In this document: positions 8,015 through 10,875 of the stretch, in pieces
Layout of the letters: the number at the start of each line of letters is the position of its first letter
Position numbering within the stretch: position 1 is the stretch's first letter
From: an uncultured Burkholderiales bacterium
GTDB lineage: Bacteria > Pseudomonadota > Gammaproteobacteria > Burkholderiales > Burkholderiaceae
DNA length: 10,875 nucleotides
Direction: 5' to 3'
Assembly (NCBI GenBank): GCA_903845315.1
Contig: CAIMWY010000443.1
Coordinates: 1-10,875 of the forward strand
Made by a program: the position numbers and the translations under genes
The notes under the pieces: generated by a model
The model's database searches: none
What the model was told of the DNA's origin: nothing
Seen by the model: the letters and a program-made list of their open reading frames with translations, nothing else

Positions 8015-8953
8015 TCAATGTTTGGTTTCAAAGCGTGGCAGAGAAAAGTCTTCGGCAGTGGCCGGACCTTCGTCGCCGCTGTCATTTGCGTCGTCGTCGT
8101 CCACTTCCGCCCAAAACAGGCGATCGGGCAGCACGTGACCCATTCCCGGACGAAAGCCGCTGTTGAGACTTTGGTCGAGAAAATTCAGGGCTTCTCGGGT
8201 CGCGGCTTCCAAGTCGGTGCCTGAAGCCAACAAGGCCGCCAAGGTGATGCTCAAGGTGTCGCCGGCTCCGGCAAACACCGCGTCAAAGCGTTCAAAGCGC
8301 TCGCTCACCATCACCGTGTGGGCGGTGGCCAAGGCGTTTTCAACCTGTTGTTCAGGATGGTTGATGCCAGTTACCAGCACATAAGGCACACCCATGTCGG
8401 CAGCGGCACGGGCCAAGTCACGAGGACCAGGACTGCGCGACTGGTCCCAGTCGGGCAACAGCCAGCGCCACAGAGTGTTGTGGTTGCCCACCAGCAATGT
8501 GGTTTGCGGCAAGATGAGTTCGCGAAATGCATCGAGGTAAGCGTCGATGTGTTCGTCTTCCCACCACGACAAATTGGGCATGTAGGCCACCACCGGTACT
8601 TCTGCGTAGTCGGTGGTGATTTCGGCAATCACACTCAGGTTTTCCGGGTTGCCACAAAAGCCCACTTTGATGACTTGCACGCTCACGTCTTCCAGCACGC
8701 TGCGTGCTTGCTCGGCCACAGCTTCTTCGTCGAAAGCGATGTGGTCAAAAATTTCGGCGGTGTCACGCATGTAGGCGCCTGTGACCACGGGCAGTGCATG
8801 CGCGCCCACGGAGGCGCTCGACAGCACATCGGCGCTTAAGCCGCCGGCACCACAGGGATCGTTGGCGTTGAACACCAGCACACACGGTGGGGCGGTGGCA
8901 ATTTCGTCGGAGAGGGTGACGTCGTGGGATATGGGCGTGTTTTCTGGCGTCAT
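8015..8953 (-). CDS. thiD: Ribokinase-family HMP/HMP-phosphate kinase, divergent ThiD
   Basis: A 312-residue kinase of the ribokinase/ThiD fold, probably phosphorylating hydroxymethylpyrimidine and its phosphate for thiamin synthesis. It has the ThiD-like opening [18 protein letters not shown] (25-42), which parallels AGSDPSGGAGIQAD of standard ThiD, and [12 protein letters not shown] for the next helix. The nucleotide/anion-hole motif is FAGAGDTLS (227-235). Standard ThiD has Gly-Thr-Gly-Cys-Thr here. This protein carries Asp232, as ribokinase and many sugar kinases do. The tail has an acidic run ([14 protein letters not shown], 283-296) not needed for the fold. I prefer ATG 8953; a TTG at 8968 adds five residues but would lie almost on the likely transcription start. 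The thiamin role is inferred from family resemblance; no other thiamin gene is in the window. Confidence 0.82.
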   Translation of the reverse strand: MTPENTPISHDVTLSDEIATAPPCVLVFNANDPCGAGGLSADVLSSASVGAHALPVVTGAYMRDTAEIFDHIAFDEEAVAEQARSVLEDVSVQVIKVGFCGNPENLSVIAEITTDYAEVPVVAYMPNLSWWEDEHIDAYLDAFRELILPQTTLLVGNHNTLWRWLLPDWDQSRSPGPRDLARAAADMGVPYVLVTGINHPEQQVENALATAHTVMVSERFERFDAVFAGAGDTLSITLAALLASGTDLEAATREALNFLDQSLNSGFRPGMGHVLPDRLFWAEVDDDDANDSGDEGPATAEDFSLPRFETKH

Positions 8954-8963
8954 GGGGGGTCGA

Positions 8964-8982
8964 TACAATCCATTTCATTCTA
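8964..8982. promoter_or_regulatory. Candidate overlapping divergent promoters (thiD leftward, rubredoxin rightward)
   Basis: Only 50 bases separate the thiD ATG (8953) from the rubredoxin GTG (9004). On the plus strand TACAAT (8964-8969) is a five-of-six match to a -10 box, 34 bases before the rubredoxin start. On the minus strand TAGAAT (8982-8977), also five of six, lies 23 bases before the thiD ATG. Neither has a good -35 box at the normal distance. If both are real, the polymerases would compete for the same DNA. Confidence 0.33.
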
Positions 8983-9003
8983 TGCGTTGACGAAAGAAAT
9001 GCT

Positions 9004-9171
9004 GTGTCGAAAACTTGGATGTGTCTGATTTGTGGCTGGATCTACGACGAAGAGGCTGGAGCGCCTGACCATGGCATTGCGCCCGGCACGCCCTGGGAGC
9101 AAGTGCCTATGAATTGGACATGCCCCGAGTGTGGCGCGCGCAAAGAAGATTTCGAAATGGTTCAGTTCTAA
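9004..9171 (+). CDS. Rubredoxin
   Basis: A 55-residue one-iron electron carrier of the cytoplasm. The start GTG at 9004 gives (M)SKTWMCLICGWIYDE. The two Cys-x-x-Cys-Gly knuckles that bind the iron are CLICG and CPECG. Between them are the family-typical YDEEAG, the IAPGTPWEQVP loop and MNWTCPEC, and the end KEDFEMVQF is also standard. Length and spacing are exactly those of bacterial rubredoxins. GAAAG upstream is a fair ribosome site. An ATG at 8999 is in another frame, and the internal ATG at 9019 would remove the conserved Lys-Thr-Trp start. It is divergent from thiD and is followed closely by the Hpt-like gene. Its redox partner is not in the window. Confidence 0.96.
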   Translation: MSKTWMCLICGWIYDEEAGAPDHGIAPGTPWEQVPMNWTCPECGARKEDFEMVQF

Positions 9172-9178
9172 GCCAGCG

Positions 9179-9826
9179 ATGCAGTTGCGGCAAGACTTCG
9201 AGCGGTATTTGCTGGCGTTGTTGCGCAGTCGCCCCACTATTGATTTGCCTGCGGCATCCCAATTGGAGTCGCTGTGTCAGCAACAATTGCGGCAAGAAGG
9301 TTTGGCGGAGTGGCGTACTTTTTGGTCTTTGGCAGAACACTTTTTTGCTAGTTTTCGCTTCACTACGGCATGCGAACTGGGCGATGCTCAAGCCAGCGCC
9401 GCCAACCAAGTGTTGAGTGGCGTGTTGTTTCGCTCTCATTTTGACCAAGCTCAGGCGCCTGGTCTAGACGACCTAGAGGTGATCAACCATCTTTTGTTTC
9501 TAGAGCAAGCCGACGTGATCTCAAAACGTTTGCTCAACGACCTGAGCGATTGGTCGCAAACCCCTGATGGCGAGATGCCCCAGCAGGCGCAGTTGAATGC
9601 CAATCACATGGCGCAACTTGCCCATGATGTGGCATTGCGTGGTGTGCACCAAGTCGCCGACGCCTTGGCTGCGCAACTCGCTCGCTTACGCACCCGGCGT
9701 GTGGTGGCCGACATCCAAGTAAGCTTGAGCGGGGCGCAAGAAGTCAGTCGCTTGCTGCAGCAGTTTGCTGTTGGCAACCTTCGCTCGCCCCAGGAAAACG
9801 TGCTTGCCGCCTTGCGCGGCGAGTAA
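9179..9826 (+). CDS. Uncharacterised helical protein, possible degenerate Hpt segment of ChpA/PilL type
   Basis: A 215-residue, Gln-, Leu- and Ala-rich protein with no signal peptide or membrane segment; it is probably all alpha-helical. The C-terminal part (about 140-210) resembles the histidine-phosphotransfer repeats of the giant twitching-motility kinases ChpA/PilL: ANHMAQLAHD (His143 as candidate phospho-His), then VADALAAQLARL, then EVSRLLQQFAVGNLRSP, close to the Leu-Leu-His-Gln-Phe-Ala-Ala-Gly segment I recall from ChpA homologues. The Lys-Gly or Ala-Gly usually found 3-4 residues after the phospho-His is missing, so phosphotransfer may be lost. The N-terminal 130 residues are unrecognised. 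I took the ATG at 9179, 7 bases after the rubredoxin stop; a GTG at 9131 would overlap rubredoxin. The ribosome site is weak, which fits coupling. The homology is a suggestion from memory of motifs, not established. Confidence 0.75.
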   Translation: MQLRQDFERYLLALLRSRPTIDLPAASQLESLCQQQLRQEGLAEWRTFWSLAEHFFASFRFTTACELGDAQASAANQVLSGVLFRSHFDQAQAPGLDDLEVINHLLFLEQADVISKRLLNDLSDWSQTPDGEMPQQAQLNANHMAQLAHDVALRGVHQVADALAAQLARLRTRRVVADIQVSLSGAQEVSRLLQQFAVGNLRSPQENVLAALRGE

Positions 9827-9832
9827 GCCGCG
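9815..9832 (+). repeat. GC-rich inverted repeat around a stop codon
   Basis: CGCGGC (9815-9820) and GCCGCG (9827-9832) form a perfect 6-bp stem with the six-base loop GAGTAA, whose last three bases are the stop codon of the upstream gene. No T-run follows directly (TAGTCAAATTTA), so it is not a classical terminator. It may stabilise the mRNA end or slow polymerase ahead of the terminator at 9875. Confidence 0.5.
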
Positions 9833-9874
9833 TAGTCAAATTTACCGGCAAGTCAGCTGCGTTCGCTGCCCTTG

Positions 9875-9905
9875 AAGCGAAGGGGCGCTTTCATTTTTCT
9901 TTTTT
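9875..9905 (+). terminator. Intrinsic terminator of the rubredoxin unit
   Basis: The stem AAGCG (9875-9879) / CGCTT (9886-9890), with a six-base loop, is followed by TCATTTTTCTTTTTT, a T-run suited to termination on the plus strand. An alternative stem pairs GCCCTT (9869-9873 region) with AGGGGC. The T-run overlaps the last codons of the convergent photolyase gene, read there as Lys and Glu codons. On the minus strand the same hairpin has no T-run, so it probably works in one direction. Confidence 0.6.
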
Positions 9906-10875
9906 CACCACGGCATAACGTTGCAGAGTCAAGGTGCGAGCCTCGGCATGGTCGACGATGGGCGCGGGGTAGTCTTTGCCCATTTGAAAGCCTGCAGCTT
10001 GCAACTCCATCGGTTTGGCAAGCCAAGGGGCGTGAATCGCGGCGTTGGAGAGTTTGGCCAAGGCGGGCACATAGCGGCGGATGATCTTTCCCTCGGAGTC
10101 AAATTTTTCGCTCTGGCTGATCGGGTTGAAGATGCGAAAGTACGGTTGCGCGTCGCACCCGCTGGAGCTGGCCCATTGCCAGCCACCGTTGTTGGCGGCC
10201 AAGTCAAAGTCGTTCAAGTGCTGGGCAAAGTAGCGCTCGCCCCAGCGCCAGTCAATCCCTAAATCTTTCACCAAAAAGCTCGCCACCACCATGCGCAGGC
10301 GGTTGTGCATGTAGCCGGTTTGGTTGATTTGTGCCATGGCTGCATCCACCAACGGGTAGCCCGTGCGGCCTTCACACCACGCCGCAAACAGCTCTTTGGC
10401 GTGCTTGTTGTGCTCCCACTTGATGGCGTCGTACTCGGGCTTGAACGACGCATTCACCACCCGCGGGTGGTGGTGCAAGATCTGGTGGTAAAAGTCGCGC
10501 CAAATCAACTCGGATAACCACACCTCGGCCCCCTTGGAGCCCGCCAACATGCGGTGAAAGCCGGTGGATGCCAGTTGACGGATCGAGACGGTGCCAAAGC
10601 GCAAGTGCACGCCCAAATAGCTGGGGCCTTTGACGGCGGGAAAGTTGCGTGTTTCGTCATAAAGGTCCATGCGGCCAAAGAAATCTTCAAACAAAGCCAA
10701 TCCACCTGGGCTGCCCGTGGGCACATGCAAGCTGCTCAGGTTGGTCGGTTCAAAGCCCAGCTCGGCCAGGGCCGGTATTGGTACTTGGTAAGCCTGGGGC
10801 CTGGGGGCCAAGGCTTTGATGTATTTGCCCACTGGGTAAGAGCGCAAATAAAAGTCATTGACCTTTTTCAACCAA
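9891..10875 (-). CDS. phrB: Deoxyribodipyrimidine (CPD) photolyase, class I, N-terminus missing
   Basis: The C-terminal 327 residues of a light-driven DNA repair enzyme that splits cyclobutane pyrimidine dimers; about the first 150 residues (most of the antenna-binding domain) lie beyond the right edge. The FAD-binding domain is complete: DETRNFPAVKGPSYLG and LRFGTVSIRQL, the dimer-binding helix SELIWRDFYHQIL, GRTGYPLVDAAMAQ, YMHNRLRM, DWRWGERYF and DLAANNGGWQWASSSG with Trp residues of the electron path. It ends with AQPYFRIFNP, KFDSEGKIIRRYVPAL and the usual DYPAPIVDHAEAR. This follows E. coli PhrB closely in order and spacing. The TTG at 10871 is not a true start; the frame is open to the edge. 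It is convergent with the rubredoxin unit, with the stop inside that unit's terminator. Confidence 0.95.
   Translation of the reverse strand, partial: WLKKVNDFYLRSYPVGKYIKALAPRPQAYQVPIPALAELGFEPTNLSSLHVPTGSPGGLALFEDFFGRMDLYDETRNFPAVKGPSYLGVHLRFGTVSIRQLASTGFHRMLAGSKGAEVWLSELIWRDFYHQILHHHPRVVNASFKPEYDAIKWEHNKHAKELFAAWCEGRTGYPLVDAAMAQINQTGYMHNRLRMVVASFLVKDLGIDWRWGERYFAQHLNDFDLAANNGGWQWASSSGCDAQPYFRIFNPISQSEKFDSEGKIIRRYVPALAKLSNAAIHAPWLAKPMELQAAGFQMGKDYPAPIVDHAEARTLTLQRYAVVKKEK

Noticed and set aside
8001..8018. TTG start for hemL overlapping the thiD stop
   Set aside because: The extra six residues do not resemble HemL N-termini, and the ATG at 8000 gives the normal family start.
9131..9178. 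GTG start of the Hpt-like gene inside rubredoxin
   Set aside because: It would overlap rubredoxin by 41 bases in another frame. The ATG at 9179 lies just behind the rubredoxin stop and is simpler.
1..10875. Mobile elements, CRISPR, tRNA/rRNA or defence genes
   Set aside because: No transposase-like frames, terminal repeats, evenly spaced direct repeats or cloverleaf sequences were seen. All large frames on the chosen strands are explained by metabolic, transport or repair genes.

Overview
The window looks like a chromosomal segment of a betaproteobacterium of the order Burkholderiales, most probably Comamonadaceae (Limnohabitans- or Rhodoferax-like). This rests on the style of the proteins (the rubredoxin, HemL and divergent ThiD read like Comamonadaceae versions), a moderately high G+C content and the gene order. 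The genus is inference. I see no insertion sequence, phage gene, CRISPR array, tRNA or rRNA.

Region 1 (positions 1-6131, all minus strand) is a compact operon, read from right to left. It encodes an exported branched-chain-amino-acid-type (HAAT) substrate-binding protein, a LivH-type permease, a fused LivM permease/LivG ATPase, a LivF-type ATPase, a two-domain extradiol ring-cleavage dioxygenase and, cut by the window edge, an amidohydrolase with a twin-arginine-like signal peptide. Gaps are 14, 0, -8, 18 and 32 bases, so co-transcription is very likely. The two enzymes suggest that the transporter imports an aromatic acid or related compound rather than an amino acid. The amidohydrolase may act in the periplasm and the dioxygenase in the cytoplasm. 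The substrate cannot be read from the sequence.

Region 2 (6235-8953, minus strand) is a second, housekeeping operon: thiD-like kinase, hemL (glutamate-1-semialdehyde aminomutase) and a small exported protein with a PagP-like beta-barrel pattern. Its start codon overlaps the hemL stop codon. The roughly 100-base gap at 6132-6234 separates it from Region 1 and holds a plausible promoter for the transporter operon.

Region 3 (9004-9826, plus strand) begins about 50 bases from the thiD start and is transcribed divergently. It has a 55-residue rubredoxin, followed 7 bases later by a 215-residue protein. The C-terminal half of that protein resembles a degenerate histidine-phosphotransfer segment of ChpA/PilL-type twitching-motility kinases. 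It could be a relic of a pil-chp cluster, or a free-standing protein. An intrinsic terminator at about 9875-9905 ends this unit.

Region 4 (9891-10875, minus strand) holds the C-terminal two-thirds of a class I CPD DNA photolyase, convergent with Region 3 and cut by the right edge.

Most of the window is ordinary. The parts worth a second look are the import/ring-cleavage operon, the Hpt-like protein after rubredoxin, and the PagP-like barrel coupled to hemL.
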